A stretch of 32,051 nucleotides of DNA from Cytophagales bacterium (GCA_003504855.1 DNZD01000050.1:1-32051); one strand, 5' to 3'. Numbered from the stretch's first letter, positions 8,218-16,695 are shown. A program made the numbers and translations. Notes: a model not told the origin generated them from the letters alone.

Positions 8218-9063
8218 ATGTTTTCACGCGGAGTGCGATTCATGATGTTTGCAACGCTGTTCTTCGCGATGATGAATGCAGCCGTGAAGACGTTGAATCA
8301 TCTTCCAGCCATTGAAATTGCTTTCCTTCGTTCAGTTGTTTCGCTGGCGCTCGCTTATGGCATTTTGAAATTCAACCACGTGCTGCTGCCGGGCAACAAC
8401 CGGCAGGCCTTACTGCTTCGGGGATTGTTTGGGTCTACATCGCTGGTATTGTATTTCATTACCCTGCAGCACATGCCGCTTGCCACGGCGGTGACCTTGC
8501 AATATCTGTCGCCGATCTTTACCGCCATCATGGGAATGTACATGGTGAACGAGCGCGTGCTCAAAGCGCAGTGGTTCTTCTTTGCCGTGGCCTTCTGCGG
8601 TGTGTTGATGGTGCAGGGCTTCGACAACCGCGTGGAGCCGTTGTACCTGTTTCTCGGACTCGGGTCGGCCATTGCAGCCGGGCTGGCCTACAATATGATT
8701 CGCCAATTGAAGCAGACGGAGCATCCGCTGATCATCACATTTTATTTCCCGTTGGTTTCCCTGCCTATCACGTTATTGCTGATGATCGGCGTCGACTTCG
8801 TGATGCCGGAAAGTACCGACTGGCTCGTGTTGTTGTTCATCGGAGCCACGGCTCAGATTGCGCAGTATTTCATGACCCGCGCCTATCAGGCGGATGAACT
8901 CGCTACGGTGGCCAGCGTTAAGTATGTGGGAATTATCTATGCCCTCACGTTTGGGTACTTCATTTTCGGCGAGACCTTTTCGCTGGAGGCGCACCTGGGC
9001 ATGGTGGTGGTACTGTGCGGGGTGCTGGGCAATATCTGGGTGAAGCGAAAAGTCCGGACATAA
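8218..9063 (+). CDS. Drug/metabolite transporter superfamily (EamA-type) permease
   Basis: 281 residues, almost entirely hydrophobic, with about ten predicted transmembrane helices arranged as two EamA repeats (residues ~5-135 and ~145-278). Signatures include ATLFFAMMNAAVKTL near the start, AIEIAFLRSVVSLALAY, the LFGSTSLVLYFITLQHMPLATAVTL helix pair ending the first repeat, and YVGIIYALTFGYFIFGE in the second. The ATG at 8218 (MFSRGVRF) is preferred over the upstream TTG because related proteins begin with this motif. The substrate is unknown; family members export amino acids, nucleotides or other metabolites. It converges on the GAPDH gene and shares a terminator with it. Confidence 0.88.
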   Translation: MFSRGVRFMMFATLFFAMMNAAVKTLNHLPAIEIAFLRSVVSLALAYGILKFNHVLLPGNNRQALLLRGLFGSTSLVLYFITLQHMPLATAVTLQYLSPIFTAIMGMYMVNERVLKAQWFFFAVAFCGVLMVQGFDNRVEPLYLFLGLGSAIAAGLAYNMIRQLKQTEHPLIITFYFPLVSLPITLLLMIGVDFVMPESTDWLVLLFIGATAQIAQYFMTRAYQADELATVASVKYVGIIYALTFGYFIFGETFSLEAHLGMVVVLCGVLGNIWVKRKVRT

Positions 9064-9093
9064 AAAAAGAGCACCGGATCACGATGCTCTTTT
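9062..9093. terminator. Bidirectional terminator between transporter and GAPDH
   Basis: AAAAGAGCA pairs with TGCTCTTTT (9 bp, 11-base loop). The A-run and T-run flanks give a U-tract in both directions, and the hairpin lies in the 48-base gap between two convergent genes. Confidence 0.8.
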
Positions 9094-9111
9094 GATTCTG
9101 TTTCGTTGCGA

Positions 9112-10122
<1,011 letters not shown>

Positions 10123-10141
10123 TTAATTTTTTTTCAGCGCG

Positions 10142-10172
10142 TAAAAATATACCACTATAAAGCGAAAACCAA
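10142..10172 (-). promoter_or_regulatory. Probable promoter of the GAPDH gene
   Basis: Reading the minus strand, TTG (10172-10170), then 18-20 bases, then TATATTTT or TATTTTTA (within 10151-10142). This is close to TTTG-N19-TAnnTTTG but lacks the final G of the -7 box. It lies ~32 bases before the start codon. Confidence 0.4.
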
Positions 10173-10213
10173 TGATTAATGGTTCCCCGGGGCAAAAAAG
10201 AATGGTGCCGTTT

Positions 10214-10243
10214 TTGTCAAATAGCGGCAGGATTCTATATTTG
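10214..10243 (+). promoter_or_regulatory. Promoter of tRNA-Glu
   Basis: TTG at 10214-10216 (within TTTTTG), 19 bases, then TATATTTG at 10236-10243: an exact match to the Bacteroidota vegetative promoter. The tRNA begins 18 bases further on. Confidence 0.75.
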
Positions 10244-10261
10244 CGGCTCGTTAAAAAAGAC

Positions 10262-10333
10262 GGTCCGTTCGTCTAGGGGTTAGGACACCAGATTTTCATT
10301 CTGGTAACACGGGTTCGATTCCCGTACGGACTA
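10262..10333 (+). tRNA. tRNA-Glu (anticodon UUC)
   Basis: 72 bases fold as a cloverleaf. Acceptor arms are GGTCCGT and ACGGACT, with a G-U first pair. The D-arm holds TAGGGGTTAGGA. The anticodon stem is CCAGA/TCTGG around the loop TTTTCAT, giving anticodon TTC. The T-arm is CGGGTTCGATTCCCG. The 3' CCA is not encoded. It stands alone between its own promoter and terminator. Confidence 0.96.
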
Positions 10334-10343
10334 CACAAATAAG

Positions 10344-10378
10344 AAGCAATCCACTGATATTCAGTTGATTGCTTTTTT
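10344..10378 (+). terminator. Terminator of tRNA-Glu
   Basis: AAGCAATC pairs with GATTGCTT, and inside it ACTGA pairs with TCAGT after a single mismatch, closing a TAT loop; a run of T follows. It begins 11 bases after the tRNA. Confidence 0.85.
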
Positions 10379-10439
10379 GTTTTGTGATAGGTTATGATTG
10401 CCTGGAGAAACGTTCTGACCGGCGAGTTAAACTAAATGA

Positions 10440-11216
10440 TTAAAACCGATACCCGGCCACTAGCCCGACACCAATGGTTCTCCAGGGAACTTCATCATAT
10501 CGGGTAGGGGTAGGATTACCGCCAGGTACCAGCCGAAGGGTAATTTCGTACGGAAAATTGGCGATAGAATAACCTGCATTGACTCCAACGAAAACACGTT
10601 GCGATATCCATTTGTTAATGGATAAGTTGGAAGATATCCACCATGATGTGCTATTGGGCTTGTTACCTTCATGTTTCACGACCGAACTTACTGCCCCATT
10701 GAAATAGAAGTCCATATAATAGCCAGGATACTCCATGACGGCAAGGCCAATTAATTGGGTAACACGAAAGAACCATTTCCCGGATTGAATCTGATAGGAG
10801 ACTCCCGGAGCAATGGAAAAATTACGATAACTCCATTGTACAGCATTGAAATAGCCAGTCCCATTACCACTGAAGGCTTGGTACAAATAATTGTTAAGTG
10901 GATTTACATTCACTGAATGAGATGAGGCACTCATTCCAAGACTTGCGATAAAATTCTTGCTTAACAAATAGTTGACTCTTATATCTATCGCGCTGCCATT
11001 CAAGGCAGCGGCATGGCCCTTTTTATCGAAACCAGAGAGTTGTGGCACATTAGGCGAAACATATGATACAGATGTGGTTGGGTCCACAGCACCAAAAGCA
11101 CCACTAGGTATACCAAAGGAGTAGGTTAGATTCGTCTCCCATTTGGAATTTGCATCTTGTGCATAGCAGAGCTCATGAATGATGGTGAGGAATATCAATG
11201 TTGTGATTGTTCTCAT
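10440..11216 (-). CDS. Predicted outer-membrane beta-barrel protein, function unknown
   Basis: 258 residues with a 20-residue signal peptide (MRTITTLIFLTIIHELCYAQ). The mature part alternates polar and aromatic residues in strand-like blocks (FIASLGMSASSH, WFFRVTQLIGLAV, VFVGVNAGYSIAN) and ends in GVGLVAGYRF with a terminal Phe, the signature of outer-membrane insertion. This fits an eight- to ten-stranded barrel of the porin-like group common in Bacteroidota. No catalytic motif is visible. It is divergent from the next barrel gene with 76 bases between the starts, so the two may share regulation. Confidence 0.65.
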   Translation of the reverse strand: MRTITTLIFLTIIHELCYAQDANSKWETNLTYSFGIPSGAFGAVDPTTSVSYVSPNVPQLSGFDKKGHAAALNGSAIDIRVNYLLSKNFIASLGMSASSHSVNVNPLNNYLYQAFSGNGTGYFNAVQWSYRNFSIAPGVSYQIQSGKWFFRVTQLIGLAVMEYPGYYMDFYFNGAVSSVVKHEGNKPNSTSWWISSNLSINKWISQRVFVGVNAGYSIANFPYEITLRLVPGGNPTPTRYDEVPWRTIGVGLVAGYRF

Positions 11217-11292
11217 TCTAAACCAACATTAAAGTACCAATTTATCATTGATCTAAATGGTGTTTGCTGCTCTTCATTTGTAATTTCACTTT

Positions 11293-11916
11293 ATGAAAGT
11301 ATGCCATCGGTTGCTACTCGCTCTCTTTCTCTTGCAGGCTTATGTTGGTATTGGCCAGGTGAATAAGCCCGAGCTGGGGATCAAGATGGGCGTGAATGAG
11401 CCCGATTTGAGTGCTCCCGATAATAACAGCACCGGCAATTCAGTCACCAGACTACATGCGGGTTTATTTGCCAGGATTCCCTTGGGTGGAAAGATGGCAT
11501 TTCGACCAGAAATATTTTATTCGGGGCAAGGCCAACGAAATGATTTCTATTCTTCAGCAGTTCCGGGTGGCTCTTCCATCGGCTCTGTGACCAGAAGCAT
11601 GAACTACCTGAATGTACCTATGATGTTGGAATGGGGAAGGAGGATTTCCATTCACGGAGGTGCCCAGTTGGGTTTGTTGCTTGCTGCCAAAGAAGCTGGT
11701 ACCATCAATAATGTAGCTGTGAATAATGACTTGACCTCGGGAATGCCCAAGAAAGATTTTTCACTTGTTGGCGGTGTGTCATATACCCTAGCCCGGCGCA
11801 TTAATATCGGTCTCCGATACCAACACGGATTGACTAACCTCGTGCTGCAAACAGGTGGCATTGCCTGGCCGACTCAGAGCAGGGTGTTGCAAATTTTTGC
11901 TTGCTTTTCGTTTTGA
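11293..11916 (+). CDS. PorT-like outer-membrane beta-barrel protein
   Basis: 207 residues with a signal peptide of about 22 residues (LLLALFLLQAYVGIGQ). The mature protein begins ELGIKMGVNEPDLS and continues with strands such as LHAGLFARIPLGGKMAFRPEIFYSGQG, LNVPMMLEWGRRISIHGGAQLGLL and INIGLRYQHGLTNL. This is the pattern of the small barrel family (OMP_b-brl / PorT-like) widespread in Bacteroidota, and it ends in a C-terminal Phe. The family is structurally defined; the function of this member is unknown. Confidence 0.75.
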   Translation: MKVCHRLLLALFLLQAYVGIGQVNKPELGIKMGVNEPDLSAPDNNSTGNSVTRLHAGLFARIPLGGKMAFRPEIFYSGQGQRNDFYSSAVPGGSSIGSVTRSMNYLNVPMMLEWGRRISIHGGAQLGLLLAAKEAGTINNVAVNNDLTSGMPKKDFSLVGGVSYTLARRINIGLRYQHGLTNLVLQTGGIAWPTQSRVLQIFACFSF

Positions 11917-11925
11917 TCTGTACCG

Positions 11926-11993
11926 ATTCAGGAGCGGACCAAATTGCAAATCCGGTCCAGCCCTAGAGGCTTGGTCGACCAATGATCCTGAAT
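11926..11993. repeat. Nested inverted repeats between convergent genes
   Basis: ATTCAGGA (11926-11933) and TCCTGAAT (11986-11993) are perfect 8-base arms. Between them lie GGACC/GGTCC (11936-11940 and 11954-11958) and the perfect 12-base palindrome TTGGTCGACCAA (11971-11982). There is no T-tract, so it is not a standard terminator, although its position between two gene ends suits an RNA 3'-end structure. Confidence 0.45.
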
Positions 11994-12000
11994 AGGAATT

Positions 12001-12531
12001 TTATTTCCTCAGGAAAAGCAACTTCCTGAAAGTGCTTCCACCCGAATCCCTGGGTTCCAGTAAAAATGAAATATTGGCAACGCCACCCCGGATACTTCGG
12101 ATGCCAGTATAGTACGGATAGTTCGATTGGTTGTAGAGCGAGAAATTATAGAGGATAGGGATTGATTGTAAGCGATACGAATGCCTTGTCGCGAAGGGTT
12201 GAAAATGACCGTGGCCATATACCAGCAAGGAGTCCGGCGAGTCAAGAAACTCATTGATTTGATCAGGGCTCTCGAGGAAGATTTTATGAATGCCCTGGCC
12301 ACCTCCCGCAGGTGAAAAGTAGTGGGTGATGAGTTGGGCGTCAACTATGGGGTCCAGCATTGTCAAACCGGAACGGGAGATGATCGCATAGTACATAACC
12401 TTGTGCCTGGATTGACGCGATGCCAGGTACTTGCTGAGTTGCAAGGGCTGTCCCTTCACTTCACGGATTTCCTGTGCTGAACAAACCTCTGCACAGGCCA
12501 TCACGCAAAGAATCAGCATTAAGGCTTTCAT
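12001..12531 (-). CDS. Secreted protein of unknown function
   Basis: 176 residues with a clear signal peptide (MKALMLILCVMACAEVCSAQ). The mature part has no motif I recognise; it contains QLITHYFSPAGGGQGIHKI, SLLVYGHGHFQPFATRHSY and several Tyr-rich strand-like segments, suggesting a small beta-rich domain. It starts 13 bases after the stop of the upstream lipoprotein gene, so the two almost certainly form an operon and may work together at the cell envelope. It converges with the PorT-like gene. Confidence 0.6.
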   Translation of the reverse strand: MKALMLILCVMACAEVCSAQEIREVKGQPLQLSKYLASRQSRHKVMYYAIISRSGLTMLDPIVDAQLITHYFSPAGGGQGIHKIFLESPDQINEFLDSPDSLLVYGHGHFQPFATRHSYRLQSIPILYNFSLYNQSNYPYYTGIRSIRGGVANISFLLEPRDSGGSTFRKLLFLRK

Positions 12532-12544
12532 GTATCGAATATTT

Positions 12545-13057
12545 CTATTTGATCACGGTTACAAACCTCCTATACGTCACACTGTCAAAAATAACCGGCC
12601 GGTCGACCGGGTAGGTGTATTTCTGAATGCCGTTGATTTTGACGGTACGGGCATAAGTTCCACTGCCATGCTTGTAGATCTGACATTTTAATGTGTCTTC
12701 TTTGACGTTGTCGTTCCAGTGAATAATGGTGGTGGTCTCTTCATTCATGGATTTACCGGTATAGGGCATGAGCATCATCAGATATGGCCCCTTATCCCGG
12801 TTGCGGTATATTCTATAGTTTCTGGACATATCCATGAGCGGATTATAGATCTCCTTACGTACACCTTGCTCCTGGTAAAAAACCCGGATGTCAGATGTGT
12901 TCAGGGAGCCGGGCATATCGGGTTGGAGGAGATTTTTTCCGGCTATGTCCACTACCTGCAAGGTGATGTCATGGTCGACAATCGGTGAAGGCCCCGGCTC
13001 TGTACATTGCAAAGCGACCAGGGCCATCATAAGACCTGAGATGAGTTTGGTTTTCAT
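12545..13057 (-). CDS. Predicted lipoprotein, function unknown
   Basis: 170 residues from ATG 13057 (MKTKLISGLM), chosen because a lipoprotein signal begins there; the frame extends five codons further upstream. The lipobox is VALQC with the lipidated Cys at residue 18, followed by TEPGPSP. The mature domain has alternating strands (ITLQVVDIAGKNLL, IRVFYQEQGVRKEIY, YLMMLMPYTGK, TTIIHWNDNVKEDTLKCQIY) resembling a single beta-sandwich domain, but no named family is evident. It is the first gene of a two-gene operon with the secreted protein 13 bases downstream. Confidence 0.65.
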   Translation of the reverse strand: MKTKLISGLMMALVALQCTEPGPSPIVDHDITLQVVDIAGKNLLQPDMPGSLNTSDIRVFYQEQGVRKEIYNPLMDMSRNYRIYRNRDKGPYLMMLMPYTGKSMNEETTTIIHWNDNVKEDTLKCQIYKHGSGTYARTVKINGIQKYTYPVDRPVIFDSVTYRRFVTVIK

Positions 13058-13151
13058 GCTGAAGCTTGACACCTGTAAATATCCTCAATTGCGAGTTGAA
13101 TTGAAATGACTTTTACCAGCTAATTAAAATCCAATCAAGGCAAATGGGTTA

Positions 13152-13189
13152 CTACTTTAGAAGTAGAAGATTCAGATTAAACTATCTGA
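13152..13189. repeat. Two adjacent inverted repeats
   Basis: CTACTT-TAG-AAGTAG (13152-13166) and TCAGAT-TAAACT-ATCTGA (13172-13189) lie in the 165-base region between a divergent lipoprotein gene and the disrupted secreted-protein gene. They could be operator sites or 5' leader hairpins. Confidence 0.3.
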
Positions 13190-13222
13190 GGAGTCTGATC
13201 ATCACATAACAAGTATTCAGAC

Positions 13223-13581
13223 ATGCGCTATTCCATTGTAGTACCATTCATGTTGTTATTTAGTTTTTCTCTGCAAGCACAACAGGCGGAGATGGTCCAT
13301 AAATGGCTGAGCAATTCGTTTGTTCCCGTGTCTCAGGATGATTCTTCAGGGTTTCCGAATGCTTATCGACATCAGGAAAAGAAACCCACCTACAGGCAAT
13401 TGTACCTCCGGATGCGCATTCCGCAATAGTCAATGTTACGGGGCGGGGCATGCAGTCTGTAACCTTGGACGACCTGCAAATAAATAACAACCCCGTGCTC
13501 ATTCATGATATTGTTTTCTCCTCAACAAGCTTTGTTATGAAGCATCATGATGATAAAATTACCATTGACCCTGATATGTAG
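13223..13581 (+). pseudogene. Small secreted protein gene split by a frameshift
   Basis: ATG 13223 opens a frame with a good signal peptide (SIVVPFMLLFSFSLQAQQ) and then MVHKWLSNSFVPVSQDD, but it stops at 13429. In the -1 frame, coding-like sequence free of stops runs from 13342 to the TAG at 13579-13581 (AIVPPDAHSAIVNVTGRG, SVTLDDLQINNNPVLIHDI). Joining the two near 13378-13384, where the bases GAAAAGAAA occur, gives one secreted protein of about 119 residues. The simplest explanation is an inactivating indel or a sequencing error. An A-AAG slippage site lies in the right place, but programmed frameshifting is unproven. No family is recognised. Confidence 0.5.
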
Positions 13582-13613
13582 GGTGGATCAGTCCAAAGAT
13601 TCCAGGTAAGATT

Positions 13614-13641
13614 AAAAAAGCCCCGACTTACATCGGGGCTT
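13614..13641 (-). terminator. Terminator of the band-7 operon
   Basis: On the minus strand AAGCCCCGA pairs with TCGGGGCTT (9 bp, 6-base loop) followed by six U residues. It lies 22 bases after the band-7 stop codon. Confidence 0.88.
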
Positions 13642-13662
13642 GATTTGAGTTGTTGTCAATCG

Positions 13663-14919
13663 TTAGTTGCCTCTGGGCTTCATGTCCAGTGCAAAGTCAC
13701 GCGCAGTCTTTGCGGTCATGATATCCATAAAACTCAGCGCACCATTGGTTGTGGGGCCGGCTCCGGTCTGTATCTGTGGTACTACCGCACCGGTGTATTT
13801 GGCGAAGGCTTCAGCCCAGGCTTTCTGTACTTCTACCTGGGCATTCAGTTTCATTTCAAGGGCGCCGTCGGCCTGCATGATCATCTTGCGGGCGTAGGCT
13901 TGCGCATCAGCCAACTCCTTGATCTTCTTGGCTTCGAGGATCGCGCCTTCATAAGCGATCTTCTGCTGCAGTTTGTCCTGTTCGGCTACCTTCACCTTGG
14001 TCTCGGCCTCCACTACCTGCTTGGTCTGTTCCTGTTTCTGCTGGTACTCGATCTCCACGAGGGCCTGTTCACCTTTGGCCTTCGCCGTAAGTGTCTGTTG
14101 CTGGGCCGTCATCAATTCCTGCTTGGAGATGGATGACTTGGTGACCGCGTCGATAATCTTCACCAGTTTCTGATCAACCTTGTCTTCATAATCTACATCG
14201 GTAATGGCAGCGTCCGCCACCGTAATGCCATATTCCTTGATGGACGACGTTTTGCGGCGTGGAAGGTTGGTCTTTTTGTCATATTGAATCTCGGTTTGAT
14301 ACACGCGCTTCTTCTCGCGCTCCAGCGAGTCATACACCAGGTTCTCTTCGGTCATCAGCAGGTAGACACCTTCCTTCAACTGGTCCATAAAGTCCTGGGC
14401 CATCTGTGCGCGGCCACCCCCATAGTGCTTCTCACTGCTCATCAGCTGGGCAGACGACTGCAAACACTCTTTCGTGTAGGGGGCAAGTCGCTTTACCACC
14501 AGTGACTGCGGCGTACGGTGTGTGTTATGAATCAGGATCATTTCCTTTTCATCTGAAGGCAGGATGAACTGGGTGATACCTTTGACATTGGCCGTGGTAG
14601 CATCACTGAAACGGATCATGATCTGTCCAACTTCAATTCCGTTGTCTTCCAGATCCAGATTAGCGTTCTCGGATTGATAGGTTACCGAGATTTGATTGGG
14701 CCACTCTTTCTCTTTGGCAAAGAAGCCGGCGTAAAAGATGCCGGGAGCGAACTGAACGATCTGTTCGCCGGTAGTGCGCTCCACCACTGTGCGGTTACCG
14801 GCATCGTTCCAGGAGAACGGGTTAATGATCAGAAAGAGGATTAATCCAAGGATCAATCCGGCACCGGCAAAAATGGATTTGCGGTTGAAAAATGAATTGG
14901 ATGAATTTGTTGCGTCCAT
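13663..14919 (-). CDS. SPFH / band-7 domain membrane protein
   Basis: 418 residues. One transmembrane helix near the N-terminus (FAGAGLILGLILFLIINPF, residues ~17-36) is followed by a prohibitin/flotillin-like domain (NRTVVERTTGEQIVQFAPGIFYAGFF onward). A long Gln/Glu/Lys/Ala-rich coiled coil spans residues ~265-375 (SKQELMTAQQQTLTAKAKGEQA, EAETKVKVAEQDKLQQK). The tail has Gly/Pro and ends DMKPRGN. SPFH proteins form ring-like oligomers on membranes and act as scaffolds or protease regulators; the partner here is unknown. A 42-residue membrane peptide gene ends 5 bases before its start, so the two are probably translated together. A strong terminator ends the unit. Confidence 0.85.
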   Translation of the reverse strand: MDATNSSNSFFNRKSIFAGAGLILGLILFLIINPFSWNDAGNRTVVERTTGEQIVQFAPGIFYAGFFAKEKEWPNQISVTYQSENANLDLEDNGIEVGQIMIRFSDATTANVKGITQFILPSDEKEMILIHNTHRTPQSLVVKRLAPYTKECLQSSAQLMSSEKHYGGGRAQMAQDFMDQLKEGVYLLMTEENLVYDSLEREKKRVYQTEIQYDKKTNLPRRKTSSIKEYGITVADAAITDVDYEDKVDQKLVKIIDAVTKSSISKQELMTAQQQTLTAKAKGEQALVEIEYQQKQEQTKQVVEAETKVKVAEQDKLQQKIAYEGAILEAKKIKELADAQAYARKMIMQADGALEMKLNAQVEVQKAWAEAFAKYTGAVVPQIQTGAGPTTNGALSFMDIMTAKTARDFALDMKPRGN

Positions 14920-14924
14920 ACGGG

Positions 14925-15053
14925 TTAAGAGTTAGTGTTGTTTTGGTTAGGGTTTTCTTTGTTCTTGAAATGATTGGTAAGGAGCAGTACAATCGCGTAT
15001 GCCACTATACCGAATACAGCCATAAATCCTACGGCTAATGCCAATCGTATCAT
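14925..15053 (-). CDS. 42-residue single-helix membrane protein encoded just upstream of the band-7 gene
   Basis: ATG at 15053-15051 opens 42 codons ending with TAA at 14927-14925, five bases before the ATG of the band-7 gene. The product begins MIRLALAVGFMAVFGIVAY, continues AIVLLLTNHF and ends with a hydrophilic Asn/Lys-rich tail (KNKENPNQNNTNS). It has one hydrophobic helix at residues ~3-26 and a soluble end. The tight spacing, helix/tail architecture and lack of any alternative role for this sequence argue for a real gene. It may be a small partner or regulator of the band-7 ring; that is inference. Confidence 0.65.
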   Translation of the reverse strand: MIRLALAVGFMAVFGIVAYAIVLLLTNHFKNKENPNQNNTNS

Positions 15054-15420
15054 AAGTTGTTTGGTTACAGGTGTAAAATCTTTTTTTAATTTGGAAGTAT
15101 GTAGTGTTTACATGGGGGTAAAATTTGCACGTCTATCCGAAGGTAATCAGAGAAGGAAACCAGACCGCTCATTAAATATAAATTTTCAGTTTAGCGCAAC
15201 TTTCTTTCGTGCCTTTTTGCACGCCGATTGCTCATTATCAAGTAGTTAAAGCTAAATAAAATGCAACTTTGTTGCGCATCATGTCCTTCTTCTAAAGGTG
15301 TATGAATTAGCTGACTTGAGTAAATAAGCGTTTTTCAAAAGTGATCGGAAAATTGGTGCTGGAGATTAGGGTGCAGGTGGTTAGGTTTGTGATTCGACCC
15401 GCGGAGAACGACATGTAGTC
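15054..15420. other. Intergenic region between band-7 operon and arginyltransferase
   Basis: 367 bases between divergent genes with no convincing gene; a plus-strand frame across 14974-15249 runs antisense to the 42-residue gene and is unlikely. The element ATGCAAC-TTT-GTTGCGCAT (~15261) is a short near-palindrome. A TAGGTTTG box occurs at 15382-15389. No convincing promoter for the minus-strand operon was found by eye. Confidence 0.5.
15382..15389 (+). promoter_or_regulatory. Possible -7 element of the arginyltransferase gene
   Basis: TAGGTTTG matches TAnnTTTG and would place the transcript start ~25 bases before the ATG at 15421. The nearest upstream TTG is 26 bases away rather than 19, so support is partial. 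Confidence 0.35.
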
Positions 15421-16155
15421 ATGACCATCTACCATGAGAAATTGGCACCGGATGCTCTTACCGGAACCGAACTGGATGCCTACCTGGAGCGCGGGTGGTA
15501 TCGGATGCAACAGGAGGTATTCACGACCACACACGTGGCCTTGCCAGATTTTTACCGGGTACATTGGCTTCGCTATGAAATTGCGCGCGTACTGCCCCGG
15601 CCAACCCACCGGAAGATCCGGAACCTGAACCGTAACTTTACGGTTTCTGTGGAACCCTTTGAGGGCATCACCATCCAAGAGGAGGCGTTGTATCAACGCT
15701 ATCGGGCGTCCATTACTTTTGATGGGGCGGACAGTATTCAGGAGTGCCTGCTTGATAACAACGACATGAATCGAAATATCTTTAACACCCGGTGCTTCCA
15801 GGTATGGGATGACGCCCGGCTTATTGCAGCTGGTTATCTTGATCTGGGACAAGCATCCGGTGCTGGCATTCTTAACTTCTTCGACCCGGACTACCGCAAG
15901 TATAGTCTGGGTAAATTCCTGATGTTGCTGAAGCTTGATTACCTGCGACTCAGCGGCTATTCAACCTACTACCCGGGCTATGTGGTCGCGGGCCTTTCCA
16001 AGATGGATTATAAGTTATTCCTCGGCGAAGATGTGGCGGAGTACTTTGATGCCGAGCAACAGGTTTGGTTGCCATTCCGAAAGGAATTGCTGCTGGCAGA
16101 GCAGATTACGGCCCTCGACCAATTGGAAATAATTATGTCTTTTTACGGGAGATAG
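15421..16155 (+). CDS. Arginyl/leucyl-tRNA--protein transferase (Ate/Bpt-like)
   Basis: 244 residues. Aminoacyl-tRNA protein transferases add an amino acid to the N-terminus of proteins and mark them for N-degron turnover. The C-terminal GNAT-like half holds the family signature: YLDLGQASGAGI, DYRKYSLGKFLMLLKLDY and YYPGYVVAGLSKMDYKLFLG, which parallels the Bpt/Ate1 motif GY(W)-x-KM-x-YK. The N-terminal half (ELDAYLERGWYRMQQEVFTTT, HRKIRNLNRNFTV) fits the Bacteroidota version of the family but lacks the Cys cluster seen in the N-terminus of some Ate1/Bpt proteins. Which amino acid is transferred cannot be told. It converges with the START-like gene, leaving only 5 bases between the two stop codons. 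Confidence 0.75.
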   Translation: MTIYHEKLAPDALTGTELDAYLERGWYRMQQEVFTTTHVALPDFYRVHWLRYEIARVLPRPTHRKIRNLNRNFTVSVEPFEGITIQEEALYQRYRASITFDGADSIQECLLDNNDMNRNIFNTRCFQVWDDARLIAAGYLDLGQASGAGILNFFDPDYRKYSLGKFLMLLKLDYLRLSGYSTYYPGYVVAGLSKMDYKLFLGEDVAEYFDAEQQVWLPFRKELLLAEQITALDQLEIIMSFYGR

Positions 16156-16160
16156 AAATC

Positions 16161-16685
16161 TCAGGCCTCTAATACTTTCTTGAGATTAGCGCAGTTCTCG
16201 TTCATGTCCTTGAGAAGCATTTTTTTGATCATGGGTACCAGCAGGTTCATGGGATAGGGGTTGCTGGAATGAAACGTGAATGACACCCTGGTTTGGTTGG
16301 GAGAGAGTGCGCTAGTCATGTTAACCGCATGACTTAATCCTTTGAATGGTTTTTCAAAACGCAATTCAGCTTCATAACCCTGACCATCGATGATGCGGGT
16401 AATCTCCTGTGCGCCGACACCAACATTCTTCACCTGACTTTCCCACGCAGAAATGAAGCCCACGGTACCGTCTGTGCCCGTTGTTTTTATTTTCGCTTTT
16501 GGATCAGCCATCACCCACTTGTTATAATGCTTTTGGTTACCAATCATCCTGATGTAATGGAAGACATCCTGCTGTGCGCGGTTGATGATAATCTCCGCGG
16601 TGAGGGAATACTGCTTTTCCATAAACAAAGCGGCGATCAGGGGAATAGCCACCAGGGCAAGGATGATCAATAGCGCAGTTATCAT
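16161..16685 (-). CDS. Membrane-anchored SRPBCC (START/polyketide-cyclase-like) protein
   Basis: 174 residues from ATG 16685 (MITALLIILALVAIPLIAAL), chosen because the N-terminal helix starts here and because it sits 10 bases after the stop of the RCC1 gene. One hydrophobic helix is followed by a START-fold-like domain beginning AEIIINRAQQDVFHYIRMIGNQKHYNKW, the usual opening of the SRPBCC superfamily. It goes on through GTVGFISAWESQ and TRVSFTFHSSNPYPMNL. These domains bind hydrophobic ligands or act in lipid handling; the ligand is unknown. It is the last gene of a probable operon with the RCC1 lipoprotein. Confidence 0.75.
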   Translation of the reverse strand: MITALLIILALVAIPLIAALFMEKQYSLTAEIIINRAQQDVFHYIRMIGNQKHYNKWVMADPKAKIKTTGTDGTVGFISAWESQVKNVGVGAQEITRIIDGQGYEAELRFEKPFKGLSHAVNMTSALSPNQTRVSFTFHSSNPYPMNLLVPMIKKMLLKDMNENCANLKKVLEA

Positions 16686-16695
16686 GGTATTGTAC

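Noticed and set aside
8042..8227. 61-codon minus-strand frame before the transporter
   Set aside because: It overlaps the transporter start and promoter-like box, has no recognisable motif and no neighbouring gene to pair with.
13370..13390. Programmed -1 frameshift as a firm call
   Set aside because: A slippery A-AAG is present but there is no strong downstream stem and no comparative support; an indel or sequence error is simpler.
14974..15249. 91-codon plus-strand frame
   Set aside because: It runs antisense to the better supported 42-residue membrane peptide and its translation looks like random AT-rich sequence.
16149..16162. GAGAT-AGAA-ATCTC hairpin at the arginyltransferase/START-like junction as a terminator
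   Set aside because: The stem has only 5 base pairs, is AT-rich and has no T-tract on either strand.
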